From an uncultured Oligoflexia bacterium (lineage in GTDB: Bacteria; Bdellovibrionota; Bacteriovoracia; Bacteriovoracales; Bacteriovoracaceae), in the NCBI GenBank assembly GCA_950060715.1, contig CATLVA010000056.1, forward strand, positions 1-7,606: a stretch of 7,606 nt of DNA, in the 5' to 3' direction. The translations under genes and the position numbers were made by a program. Positions 1 to 5,652 of the stretch are shown one piece after another; the first letter of the stretch is position 1; each line of letters opens with the position of its first letter. The notes beneath the pieces are model-generated. The model had not been told where the DNA came from, searched no databases, and was given only the letters and a program-made list of their open reading frames with translations.

Positions 1-357
1 ATAGATCCCACAATTTGTAACAAACTGACTTGTGTGAGGTTTACAATCTACAATTAGAGCCTGTTCTTTGGCTTTGACCTCTAAGTCTCTTTGGATTGGC
101 TTGATCATTTGAGAGATACTTTGAGGTATTTGAATTTTTCTGTTTTTAAAATCTTTTTCCGCAGGTGGATGAGCTGCTGCAAAAAGTTCGCGGTCTATTG
201 AACCATTCATTGAATAATTCTCTTCAGTAAGGTTTTTGAATTCCTTATAAAAGCTATCTCTTGCAAAGTTTACTGTAGAGTCCTCGGTAAAGTAGACCTC
301 TACATCGGCAAAAGTGTTAAATGAAACTGCACATAATATTAAAAAAAGTTTTTTCAT
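1..357 (-). CDS. Exported protein of unknown function, 3' end beyond window
   Basis: An open frame reads from ATG at 357 off the left edge, giving 119 visible residues. The N-terminus is a clear Sec signal peptide: MKK, then a hydrophobic stretch (residues 4-16) ending in NTFA, with likely cleavage after Ala17. Cys9 lies inside this stretch but does not sit in a good lipobox, so a lipoprotein is unlikely. The mature part is polar, with a Pro-rich spot (HPPAEK, residues 63-68) and two cysteines (105 and 116) that could form a disulfide in the periplasm. The start is only 3 nt after the secretin stop codon, with no strong Shine-Dalgarno sequence of its own, so translation is probably coupled to the secretin. 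Position directly behind a secretin gene suggests, as inference only, a periplasmic partner of that secretin. I do not recognise the family. Confidence 0.75.
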   Translation of the reverse strand, partial: MKKLFLILCAVSFNTFADVEVYFTEDSTVNFARDSFYKEFKNLTEENYSMNGSIDRELFAAAHPPAEKDFKNRKIQIPQSISQMIKPIQRDLEVKAKEQALIVDCKPHTSQFVTNCGIY

Positions 358-360
358 AAT

Positions 361-1806
361 TTAATCCCAAATACTAAATTCGATTCCCTCTGTTGCTGTT
401 TGGTCTAATTTTGAAAACTCACCAGGAATAATCCTAGCTTCTTTAGCCGCAGAGAATAGAGTGGCCTGCTCCTCAGGTGTTTGAGCTAGCTTCACGGTCA
501 TTAAAACCATGACGTTTTCTTCTTCATTAATAATTTTTCTATTTTTGAATATTTCACCTAAGATCGGAATATCACCTAAAAGAGGAATTTTATCTACAGT
601 CTTAGATTGAGTATTTCGTTTAAAACCAGATAAAAGAATTGAGTATCCGTTTTGCACTGTAACTTTAGTCGTGGATTTAGACTTTGATTTTTCTGGAGCG
701 TTGTCACTGGTCAGTGAATAGGTTGAATCTTCCACTTCGATCGCCACGTCAATTTGTCCTATTCTATCAACCTGAGGAAGCACATTTAATAGTATCCCTG
801 AAGGAATGTTGATGAAATTATTTAAAACAGCACCAGAATTGTTAGTTGTTTGAGTTTGAACAAAATTTTCTTTTCCTGAGTGAAAGGTGGCCTGCTCTCC
901 ACTTCGAACAACAATTCTTGGATTGGCCAAAACTTTTGTATTCTCAACTGTTTTAACCATCTTAAGGACATGACTAAACGGACCTAATGTCCAGGAGTAA
1001 GAGTCAGATGAACCATTTCCATCTTTTTCACTTGAGTAGGTGTAGGTGGCAAGATTACTACCATCTGATCCTTTAAGGCCTAGTTCTAAGTTTTTATCAT
1101 TCGTGTAGCTCAATACAAGTACGTCAATACTTACAGCTGGTCCAGCTCTTCCTGGAGAGTTTGCGACACCATCTCTGATACTTGGGATGAGAAGTTTTGC
1201 TATACCAAAAGCCTTGGCGTGGTCTAGGTCGTTACTTTTAGTCCCTTCCAAATATATTAGTCGTCCGTATTTTCTTACTTGATAGTATCCAAAACCATTG
1301 TCTTCTAAAACAGAGTTGGCCACGTTTACCGCCGAACTACTATTTCTATATTGGCGTTTTGTATTGTCCTTGAAGTAGGCACCTTGAACTTTTAAAATCC
1401 TCGACAATGTGATTCCATCTTCTCTTCTGTTGACGTCTCCATGAAGAATATAAATCCCATCTTTCTCTTCAACTTTAATTCCTTGAATTCTACCAATTTT
1501 AGCTAGAGCTGATTTTAAAGTTATATTGCTGATCCCAACATAGAGGTGATAGGTTAGTCGTTTTCCACCGCGAAGGAAAATATCAAGTTCAGTCTTTCCT
1601 TGTTTAAGTCCTTTAACTTTTAATACTGATTTCTCTTTGCCTTCTTTAACAGAAACAATATTGGCATCGCCAACAAGAACTTCGACAACATCTTTATCAA
1701 ACTCGATATTCTTTTCTTTTTTTAATTCTAGATTGATTTCGTTGGCAAATAGATTGAGTACAGAAAACATTGAGAGTCCTAAGAGGACCTTTTTATAGAT
1801 AGACAT
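361..1806 (-). CDS. cpaC: CpaC/RcpA-family secretin (Tad/Flp-type pilus outer-membrane channel)
   Basis: This 481-residue protein is a secretin, the outer-membrane ring through which a Tad/Flp pilus or related substrate would pass. A signal peptide (residues 1-21, ending LNLFA) is followed by the N-terminal pilus-secretin domain (about 30-90; note VGDANIVSV and GLKQGKTELDIF), a BON-like segment (about 95-142, with LHGDVNRRED at 121-130), and the secretin core (about 225-440). The core shows VLANPRIVVRSGEQATFHSG (292-310, ending there), IPSGILLNVLPQV (334-346) and the hallmark KIPLLGDIPILGEIFKNR (406-423). There is no lipobox. Length is somewhat below that of many CpaC proteins, but all domains are present. 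A strong ribosome site AAAGGAGA (1811-1818, minus) fixes the start. It follows a DUF2452 gene by 21 nt and precedes an exported protein by 3 nt. No other Tad gene (ATPase, CpaB, TadB/C, pilin) is visible, so the pilus assignment rests on family only; some members act in secretion. Confidence 0.92.
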   Translation of the reverse strand: MSIYKKVLLGLSMFSVLNLFANEINLELKKEKNIEFDKDVVEVLVGDANIVSVKEGKEKSVLKVKGLKQGKTELDIFLRGGKRLTYHLYVGISNITLKSALAKIGRIQGIKVEEKDGIYILHGDVNRREDGITLSRILKVQGAYFKDNTKRQYRNSSSAVNVANSVLEDNGFGYYQVRKYGRLIYLEGTKSNDLDHAKAFGIAKLLIPSIRDGVANSPGRAGPAVSIDVLVLSYTNDKNLELGLKGSDGSNLATYTYSSEKDGNGSSDSYSWTLGPFSHVLKMVKTVENTKVLANPRIVVRSGEQATFHSGKENFVQTQTTNNSGAVLNNFINIPSGILLNVLPQVDRIGQIDVAIEVEDSTYSLTSDNAPEKSKSKSTTKVTVQNGYSILLSGFKRNTQSKTVDKIPLLGDIPILGEIFKNRKIINEEENVMVLMTVKLAQTPEEQATLFSAAKEARIIPGEFSKLDQTATEGIEFSIWD

Positions 1807-1827
1807 GAATTCTCCTTTGAGAATATT

Positions 1828-2295
1828 TTATCTATCTTCTAAATTATCTTCAACAATTTCCCATGTGTGATCCGCCAGGAGTTTTACCTGTGCAACGAAG
1901 CTCTCAAAGGGCATCGAGCCTCCCCATTCTTTTGGTCCAACGAGAGATAGAACTTTTTTTCCGGCTTTCTGATATAAATAATATGTGTGACCGATATCAG
2001 GCTTAAAACGCATTTCAGCTTCATAGATTTCAAAAGAAATTTCAGCACGTCTTTTTAGTTTACTAGCTTGATCAGCTAAAACTTTCATCTGATCATAGAT
2101 TTGCTGCATATGCATTTCGGTTTGCTCTTTCATCGCCTTCATAGCGTTACCTTTGATAACGCCTTCTTGAGTTGGAACGATTGAGAACCCACCAATAGAA
2201 TGAGCATACTCTAGCAGTCCAGGAAGATCAGCGGTTTTATCCTTCATCTTCTCAAGGTCAATTTGTGATACATCTATCGGTTTAGGCTTTTTCAT
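1828..2295 (-). CDS. DUF2452 family protein (C1orf50-like), function unknown
   Basis: A soluble 155-residue protein with no signal peptide or membrane segment. The C-terminal half matches my recollection of DUF2452, a family found in scattered bacteria and in eukaryotes as C1orf50: a helical central part (about 45-95, rich in Met, Gln, Ala and Lys), then GHTYYLYQ (102-109), LSLVGPKEWGG (116-126) and a final helix ending DHTWEIVEDN (142-151). The YYLY...PKEWG signature is the strongest point; its biochemical role is not known to me. It is first in a minus-strand cluster with the secretin 21 nt downstream. The ATG lacks a recognisable Shine-Dalgarno sequence and lies only 8 nt after a perfect TATAAT, so it may be translated from a leaderless or nearly leaderless message. 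No later in-frame ATG is better placed. Gene reality is strong; the family call is moderately strong and is from memory of the motif. Confidence 0.82.
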   Translation of the reverse strand: MKKPKPIDVSQIDLEKMKDKTADLPGLLEYAHSIGGFSIVPTQEGVIKGNAMKAMKEQTEMHMQQIYDQMKVLADQASKLKRRAEISFEIYEAEMRFKPDIGHTYYLYQKAGKKVLSLVGPKEWGGSMPFESFVAQVKLLADHTWEIVEDNLEDR

Positions 2296-2302
2296 GAAGT
2301 TA

Positions 2303-2309
2303 TATTATA
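2303..2309. promoter_or_regulatory. Overlapping back-to-back -10 boxes for divergent genes
   Basis: The 7-bp block TATTATA reads as TATAAT on the minus strand (2304-2309, a perfect -10 box, 8 nt before the DUF2452 start) and as TATTAT on the plus strand (2303-2308, about 23 nt before the ATG at 2332). The -35 regions on both sides are poor matches. The whole intergenic space is only 36 bp, so the promoters must overlap, and polymerase binding in one direction should exclude the other. Confidence 0.5.
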
Positions 2310-2317
2310 CTTGATTT

Positions 2318-2322
2318 AGGGG
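2318..2322 (+). promoter_or_regulatory. Ribosome binding site AGGGG that favours the ATG at 2332
   Basis: AGGGG ends 9 nt before the ATG at 2332 but only 3 nt before the in-frame TTG at 2326. The spacing argues for the ATG as the real start, shortening the longest open frame by two residues. Confidence 0.6.
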
Positions 2323-2331
2323 CGTTTGAAT

Positions 2332-2904
2332 ATGTTAATAAAACCTGTACAACTATTTAGATTTATCACTTTAGCTATAGTTTTATTTGTTGGTTTCCAA
2401 TTATTAAGCTTAGTTAAACTAAAACAAAGCGAAAGTCGCTACGGCCACGCTGTATTTGAGATTTCCCGCCAACAATTTTTGCTACATAGAATATTTAGCG
2501 ATCTAGAAAAATTTAAACAAAATCCATCAGATGAAAATTTAATTATTCTCAATTCAAAATTAGCTTTATTTAAAGATACTCAGCGCAATATTGTTAAGAG
2601 TAGTCATCTGGTAGACTCCGAAACCTCGGCTATCGAAGGCAATTTTAATGATCAGGTTTTAGAATTCATTAACGAAACAGAAAGATTAAAATCTCCTTTA
2701 TTTAATATGAGTGATGAATACAGAATTCTTGTATTGGAAACACTTCCTAAATCTTTTTACAGGTACCTGAATGGGATATTTTTGCAAAACGAAATGAAGG
2801 CCAGCAAAATTGAGAATAAAGTTTTTGCTTTAATTGTTTCATTACTCGCATTGGCGCTACAATCATTTCTTCTTTTCTATTTTGAACGAGAAATTCGACT
2901 CTAG
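2332..2904 (+). CDS. Small two-helix membrane protein with periplasmic helical domain, sensor-like, no output domain
   Basis: This 190-residue protein has the layout of the input half of a chemoreceptor or sensor kinase. A short cytoplasmic start (MLIKPVQ) is followed by membrane helix 1 (about 8-28), a polar, mostly helical extracytoplasmic domain (about 29-163, without cysteines), membrane helix 2 (about 164-184), and only six residues (FEREIRL, from Phe184) before the TAG stop. There is no HAMP, kinase, GGDEF or methyl-accepting domain, either in the gene or in the following 130 nt. A four-helix-bundle ligand-binding fold (4HB_MCP-like) is plausible from topology, but I see no diagnostic motif. 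The start is chosen from ribosome-site spacing. It is divergent from the DUF2452-secretin cluster, separated by 36 bp. It could be a remnant of a truncated receptor or a genuine small regulator that pairs with another membrane protein. Confidence 0.8.
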   Translation: MLIKPVQLFRFITLAIVLFVGFQLLSLVKLKQSESRYGHAVFEISRQQFLLHRIFSDLEKFKQNPSDENLIILNSKLALFKDTQRNIVKSSHLVDSETSAIEGNFNDQVLEFINETERLKSPLFNMSDEYRILVLETLPKSFYRYLNGIFLQNEMKASKIENKVFALIVSLLALALQSFLLFYFEREIRL

Positions 2905-2911
2905 TTTCTTT

Positions 2912-2956
2912 TTGCCACTGGTAAAGTACACCGTGCAATGCGTCTTCTGCCGGTAA
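2912..2956 (+). promoter_or_regulatory. Two related TGCC..GGTAA elements, possible activator sites
   Basis: The imperfect 13-bp palindrome TTGCCACTGGTAA (2912-2924) is followed by a shorter related element TGCCGGTAA (2948-2956), with centres about 33 bp apart, near three helical turns. They lie upstream of the candidate sigma-54 promoter, where an enhancer-binding protein would sit. The alternative reading is a sigma-70 promoter, TTGCCA (2912-2917), 16 nt, TGCAAT (2934-2939). The evidence is sequence pattern only. Confidence 0.25.
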
Positions 2957-2970
2957 TTACATTCATGTTT

Positions 2971-2987
2971 TTGGCATCTCCTTTGCT
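2971..2987 (+). promoter_or_regulatory. Candidate sigma-54 (-24/-12) promoter
   Basis: The sequence TTGGCA followed by TTGCT matches the YTGGCA and TTGCW cores of the sigma-54 consensus. The GG of the -24 element (2973-2974) and the GC of the -12 element (2985-2986) have exactly the required 12-bp spacing. The CG after TGGCA is not matched. Transcription would begin near 2998, leaving a leader of about 37 nt with the ribosome site at 3025-3030. It lies 130 bp downstream of the previous gene, leaving room for an activator site. Confidence 0.45.
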
Positions 2988-3024
2988 CCTTTAAGTCTTA
3001 ATCACAGTCAAGAAGACATGATAC

Positions 3025-3030
3025 GGAGGA
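3025..3030 (+). promoter_or_regulatory. Strong ribosome binding site GGAGGA
   Basis: GGAGGA followed by four A residues precedes the ATG at 3035. It is among the best Shine-Dalgarno sequences in the window and suggests high expression of the exported protein. Confidence 0.8.
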
Positions 3031-3034
3031 AAAA

Positions 3035-3517
3035 ATGAAAATATTTTTAAGTGTTGCTATGTTATTTGGAATGTTAACTCTTACTCAATCAGCAGAAGCT
3101 GCGCAATGTACAGTTGATCTTGAGAATGGAAGAGGAAGAACCGTTGAGACCTTTAGGGGTTATGGTTACAATAGAAATGATGCATGTAGGGAAGCTAAAC
3201 AAGATTGTAGAAGAGCAATTAGATCAGGCTACTATAGGGCAAGAATTCTAAACTGTGTTGAAAGAACAAGACACAACCGTCCGGGGCGTGGGGGAAGAAT
3301 TGTACATCAGTCTTGTACCTCAAATTTAGTTGGACCTAGAGGACATACAACAATTCAGACATTTATTGGTAATGCTTCCGGACCGAGAGGAACTGGTGTG
3401 AAAGCTCAAGCATGTCAAAGAGCACTTAGACAATGCCAAGCATTTCAGGCAAGAACTGGAAGATATAGAGCACAATGCCAAGTTGAAAGACATATCGGAA
3501 TTGGTGGTATTTTTTAA
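3035..3517 (+). CDS. Exported Cys/Arg-rich protein with duplicated domain, unknown function
   Basis: A 160-residue protein with a typical Sec signal peptide (residues 1-23, ending SAEAA before Gln24-Cys25). The mature part consists of two copies of one domain, residues 24-77 and 93-151, joined by a Gly/Arg-rich linker (80-88, RHNRPGRGG). Each copy has four cysteines in matching places (25, 51, 58, 74 and 94, 127, 134, 148), with a conserved C-x6-C pair in a predicted helix (ACREAKQDC; ACQRALRQC), a preceding T-[VI]-[EQ]-TF motif, and a closing C-V/Q-x-ER. Eight cysteines would allow four disulfides after export. Arginine is very frequent and acidic residues are few, so the protein should be strongly basic and may bind anionic surfaces or nucleic acid (inference). 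A strong ribosome site, a candidate sigma-54 promoter and a terminator right behind it make it a single-gene transcription unit. I do not recognise a named family. Confidence 0.85.
   Translation: MKIFLSVAMLFGMLTLTQSAEAAQCTVDLENGRGRTVETFRGYGYNRNDACREAKQDCRRAIRSGYYRARILNCVERTRHNRPGRGGRIVHQSCTSNLVGPRGHTTIQTFIGNASGPRGTGVKAQACQRALRQCQAFQARTGRYRAQCQVERHIGIGGIF
3104..3487 (+). repeat. Internal domain duplication within the Cys-rich protein gene
   Basis: Codons 24-77 (3104-3265) and 93-151 (3311-3487) encode two diverged copies of the same four-cysteine unit. Spacing is C-x25-C-x6-C-x15-C in copy 1 and C-x32-C-x6-C-x13-C in copy 2; copy 2 has an extra Gly/Ser-rich stretch near residues 112-121. The similarity is clear at protein level, so the duplication is probably old. 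Confidence 0.75.
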
Positions 3518-3549
3518 AACTTGCTTTTCAGGCTAAGAACTTAATATTT

Positions 3550-3578
3550 AGGCCTCTTTTTTAAGGAGGCCTTTTTTT
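3550..3578 (+). terminator. Intrinsic terminator after the Cys-rich protein gene
   Basis: AGGCCTC (3550-3556) pairs perfectly with GAGGCCT (3566-3572). The loop can close further through TTT/AAG pairing, and the stem runs straight into seven T residues (3572-3578). It lies 33 nt after the stop codon. The opposite strand lacks a T tract after the stem, so it should act only on plus-strand transcripts. Confidence 0.92.
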
Positions 3579-3580
3579 AT

Positions 3581-3609
3581 TTGTTTAGAATGATCACCAT
3601 AGGTAAAAT
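3581..3609 (+). promoter_or_regulatory. Candidate sigma-70 promoter for the response regulator
   Basis: TTGTTT (3581-3586) and TAAAAT (3604-3609) are separated by exactly 17 nt, immediately after the terminator. Transcription would start near 3616, only about 3 nt before the ATG at 3619, implying a very short or absent leader. The -10 box matches at five of six positions and the -35 at three of six. Confidence 0.45.
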
Positions 3610-3618
3610 AAGTGAGCT

Positions 3619-4050
3619 ATGAGTGACATATTAAATTCCAGTATAATCTTAGTGGACGATTCTAGTTTCGCCCGCGCCATGATGAGTTCAATTTTAACTG
3701 AAATTGGTTTTAAAAATATTACTTGTCCGGAAACTCCAATCGAGGCATGGGAGCTTATCGCTCAATCACATCTCGATGGTAATCCTTATGATCTTTTAAT
3801 CACTGATTTAAATATGCCAGGCTTTGATGGGATTGATTTGATAAACCGAATCAAGGAAGATCCTATGAGTGAGAATCAGAAAATTGTTGTCATGTCAGCT
3901 GATGCTGATATGGGAATAAAAATGGTTTGTAAGGCAATGGGTGTGTTAGCTTATTTTACGAAACCGATAAAGCCTGAGAGTTTGAAGGAAATCCTCTTCG
4001 CCATTTTTGAAGGCAAAGAGGAAATCCCTGATGTTGAAGATTTAATTTAA
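3619..4050 (+). CDS. CheY-like single-domain response regulator
   Basis: This 143-residue protein is a complete receiver domain with no DNA-binding or enzymatic output domain. The receiver signature residues are all present: acidic pair Asp13-Asp14 (LVDDSS), phosphoacceptor Asp63 in LLITDLNMPGFDG, Ser93 (VVMSADAD) at the conserved Thr/Ser position, Tyr112 at the switch position and Lys115 in YFTKPIKP. It should therefore be phosphorylated by a histidine kinase and act through protein contact, for example on a motor, kinase or phosphorelay. An acidic tail (EGKEEIPDVEDLI, 131-143) extends past the usual fold. No kinase is encoded nearby. The start is fixed by the usual short distance to the DD pair; the ribosome site is weak (GTGAG, 3612-3616). 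The 3' end overlaps the flotillin gene by 9 bp in tail-to-tail orientation. A chemotaxis role is possible but not shown. Confidence 0.92.
   Translation: MSDILNSSIILVDDSSFARAMMSSILTEIGFKNITCPETPIEAWELIAQSHLDGNPYDLLITDLNMPGFDGIDLINRIKEDPMSENQKIVVMSADADMGIKMVCKAMGVLAYFTKPIKPESLKEILFAIFEGKEEIPDVEDLI
4042..4050. other. Tail-to-tail overlap of response regulator and flotillin genes
   Basis: The last nine bases of the plus-strand response regulator gene are also the last nine of the minus-strand flotillin gene. The surrounding sequence is an AT-only near-palindrome (TTTAATTTAAATTA, 4041-4054). No hairpin with a T tract separates the two, so transcripts probably run into one another. Confidence 0.85.
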
Positions 4051-5643
4051 ATTATTATCGTTTGATGGAACTTCAGTTTCTGGCTTTTGTACTTTAAACA
4101 TTCCATTCGCTTTACTTAGATGTTCAGAGCTTATCTCTCCCAAAAATTCAGGAAGATCAACACCTGATTGCTTCGCCAGCTCATGTACTGGAGGGAGGGA
4201 TTTAATTAACCCGCTTAAGAAGTTAGATGTAGCATTAGAACCGTCTTTTCCTGCTCCACCTTCCCATACAGTAATTTTATCAATTTTAAGATTCTGAATT
4301 GCTTTAACTTGTTGTTCTACAAGTCCTGGTAGTTGTTCCACAAGTAGTAGGGTAGGAGCAAGTCCTTTATCTTCTCCAACACTTGAAAGTAGGTTTCGGT
4401 AACCTTCGGCTTTTGCATCTAGTACTTTTCTCACACCTTCCGCTTCAGCTTCAAATCTCGCAATAATGGCATCAGCTTCACCTCGAGCAATTCTTCTTTG
4501 TTTTTCGGCTTCAGCTTCAGCTTCAATTTCAATTTTCTTTTTATTTACTTCCTCTTGAGCGAGTTCATCTTTCTCAAGCCTTGCAATCTGCACTGCTTTC
4601 TCGGCTTCAAAAACATCTTTTTGTGCATTGGCGAGTGCAACTTCCCCGCGTCTTTTTGCTTCAGCTCTTCTCTCATTTAGGTTCGCATCGTATTGTGCAA
4701 TATTTGCTTGTGCTTCATTTTCACCTTTAACTGATTCTGCTTCTTGAGCGGCAGTAAAGACTCTCTCTTCTTTTTTCGCTTCAGCTTTTCCTTGTTCAGT
4801 GATCGCTCGTTCTTTAGCTTGTGCAACTTCTTGTTCTCTTTGTGCTGCAGCTTCTCCGGTGATCCCTTCTGCTTCATATTTTGAAACGGCGATTCTTTTA
4901 TCTCTTTCGGCTTGCTTTTGACCAGCAGCTGATTTTGCTGACTGTTCAGCGACTTGAACTTCTTTGGCCCTAATTGCAGTAGCTTCACCAATAGCTCCGT
5001 CTTTTTCCTGTTCAGCAACTTCAACCCTTGCTTTATTGATTGCTTCTGCCGCCGCTTTTTTCCCAATCGCTTCGATATAACCTGACTCATCAGTAATATC
5101 TCTAATATTAACGTTGATAACATCAAGTCCGATTTTGTTAAGTTCTACGTTAACGTTGGTATTAACTAAGTGAAGAAATTTTTCTCTATCTTGGTTGATT
5201 TCTTCAATCGCGAGAGTTGCGATAACTAGTCTCATTTGTCCTAAGATAATATCTTGAGCTTGATTTGAGATTTCACCAATACTTAAACCAAGAAGTCTTT
5301 CCGCCGCATTAGTCATTATATTGGCTTTAGTTGAAATACCTACGGTAAAAGTAGAAGGAACGTTAACTCTAATATTTTTAAGTGATAGAGCTGAACGTAA
5401 GTCAATTTCAATTGTGATAGGCTCTAATGAAAGATAAGTATAATCTTGGAAAAGAGGAATGATAAATGCTCCACCACCGTGAACACAGTGTGCTGAGGCT
5501 CCCCCTGATACTTTACCAAATACAACTAAGATCTGGTTAGATGGACATCTTTTATATTGTTTTGACAAAAAGATGGCGATAAAGAGCAATATCCCCACGA
5601 AGGCGATAATGATCATTGAAGTAAAACTACCTGCTAAAAACAT
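4042..5643 (-). CDS. Flotillin (SPFH/band 7 family, YuaG/YqiK-like)
   Basis: A 533-residue flotillin, a membrane scaffold protein that oligomerises into membrane microdomains in bacteria. It begins with an N-terminal membrane helix (about 8-27), followed by the SPFH domain (about 30-195; note VHGGGAFIIPLFQDY at 54-68, LSLEPITIEIDL and IGLDVINVNIRDITDESGYI at 171-190). A long Glu/Ala-rich coiled coil (about 196-415) has many repeated EAEA-, AQE- and GEA-type segments. The C-terminus has the family feature KIDKITVWEGG (453-463) and a polar tail. Length is close to E. coli YqiK and B. subtilis YuaG (FloT). The ribosome site AGGAG (complement of 5650-5654) overlaps the stop codon of the NfeD-like gene 9 nt upstream, so the pair is translationally coupled. 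The gene pair is the classical NfeD-flotillin arrangement. The 3' end overlaps the response regulator gene. Confidence 0.95.
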   Translation of the reverse strand: MFLAGSFTSMIIIAFVGILLFIAIFLSKQYKRCPSNQILVVFGKVSGGASAHCVHGGGAFIIPLFQDYTYLSLEPITIEIDLRSALSLKNIRVNVPSTFTVGISTKANIMTNAAERLLGLSIGEISNQAQDIILGQMRLVIATLAIEEINQDREKFLHLVNTNVNVELNKIGLDVINVNIRDITDESGYIEAIGKKAAAEAINKARVEVAEQEKDGAIGEATAIRAKEVQVAEQSAKSAAGQKQAERDKRIAVSKYEAEGITGEAAAQREQEVAQAKERAITEQGKAEAKKEERVFTAAQEAESVKGENEAQANIAQYDANLNERRAEAKRRGEVALANAQKDVFEAEKAVQIARLEKDELAQEEVNKKKIEIEAEAEAEKQRRIARGEADAIIARFEAEAEGVRKVLDAKAEGYRNLLSSVGEDKGLAPTLLLVEQLPGLVEQQVKAIQNLKIDKITVWEGGAGKDGSNATSNFLSGLIKSLPPVHELAKQSGVDLPEFLGEISSEHLSKANGMFKVQKPETEVPSNDNNLN

Positions 5644-5652
5644 TTCTTTCTC

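Noticed and set aside
2326..2331. TTG start at 2326 for the sensor-like membrane protein
   Set aside because: The only ribosome site is 3 nt away, too close, while it fits the ATG at 2332.
2747..2938. 63-codon open frame on the minus strand
   Set aside because: It lies mostly antisense within the sensor-like membrane protein gene, has no ribosome site and has a composition unlike a real protein.
2909..2974. Possible minus-strand small peptide (21 residues) starting after AAAGGAG in the 2905-3034 gap
   Set aside because: A ribosome-like sequence is present, but the peptide is Arg-rich without recognisable character, and the region is better explained as a promoter for the plus-strand gene.
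2905..2994. In-frame continuation past the TAG stop of the sensor-like gene, encoding 29 mostly hydrophobic residues
   Set aside because: It is too short to restore an output domain, overlaps the likely promoter region of the next gene, and no recoding signal is visible. The 18-codon part from ATG at 2938 also lacks a ribosome site.
2995..3017. Weak inverted repeat GTCTT...AAGAC ahead of the Cys-rich gene
   Set aside because: Five base pairs with a 13-nt loop and no T tract; not a credible terminator or riboswitch.
4498..4680. 60-codon plus-strand open frame, Phe-rich
   Set aside because: It is the antisense shadow of Glu/Lys codons in the flotillin coiled coil, with no ribosome site or promoter.
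4677..5126. 149-codon open frame on the minus strand inside the flotillin gene
   Set aside because: It is a shifted frame of the repetitive Glu/Ala-rich coiled-coil codons. Its Lys/Leu-heavy product is an artefact of that repetition.
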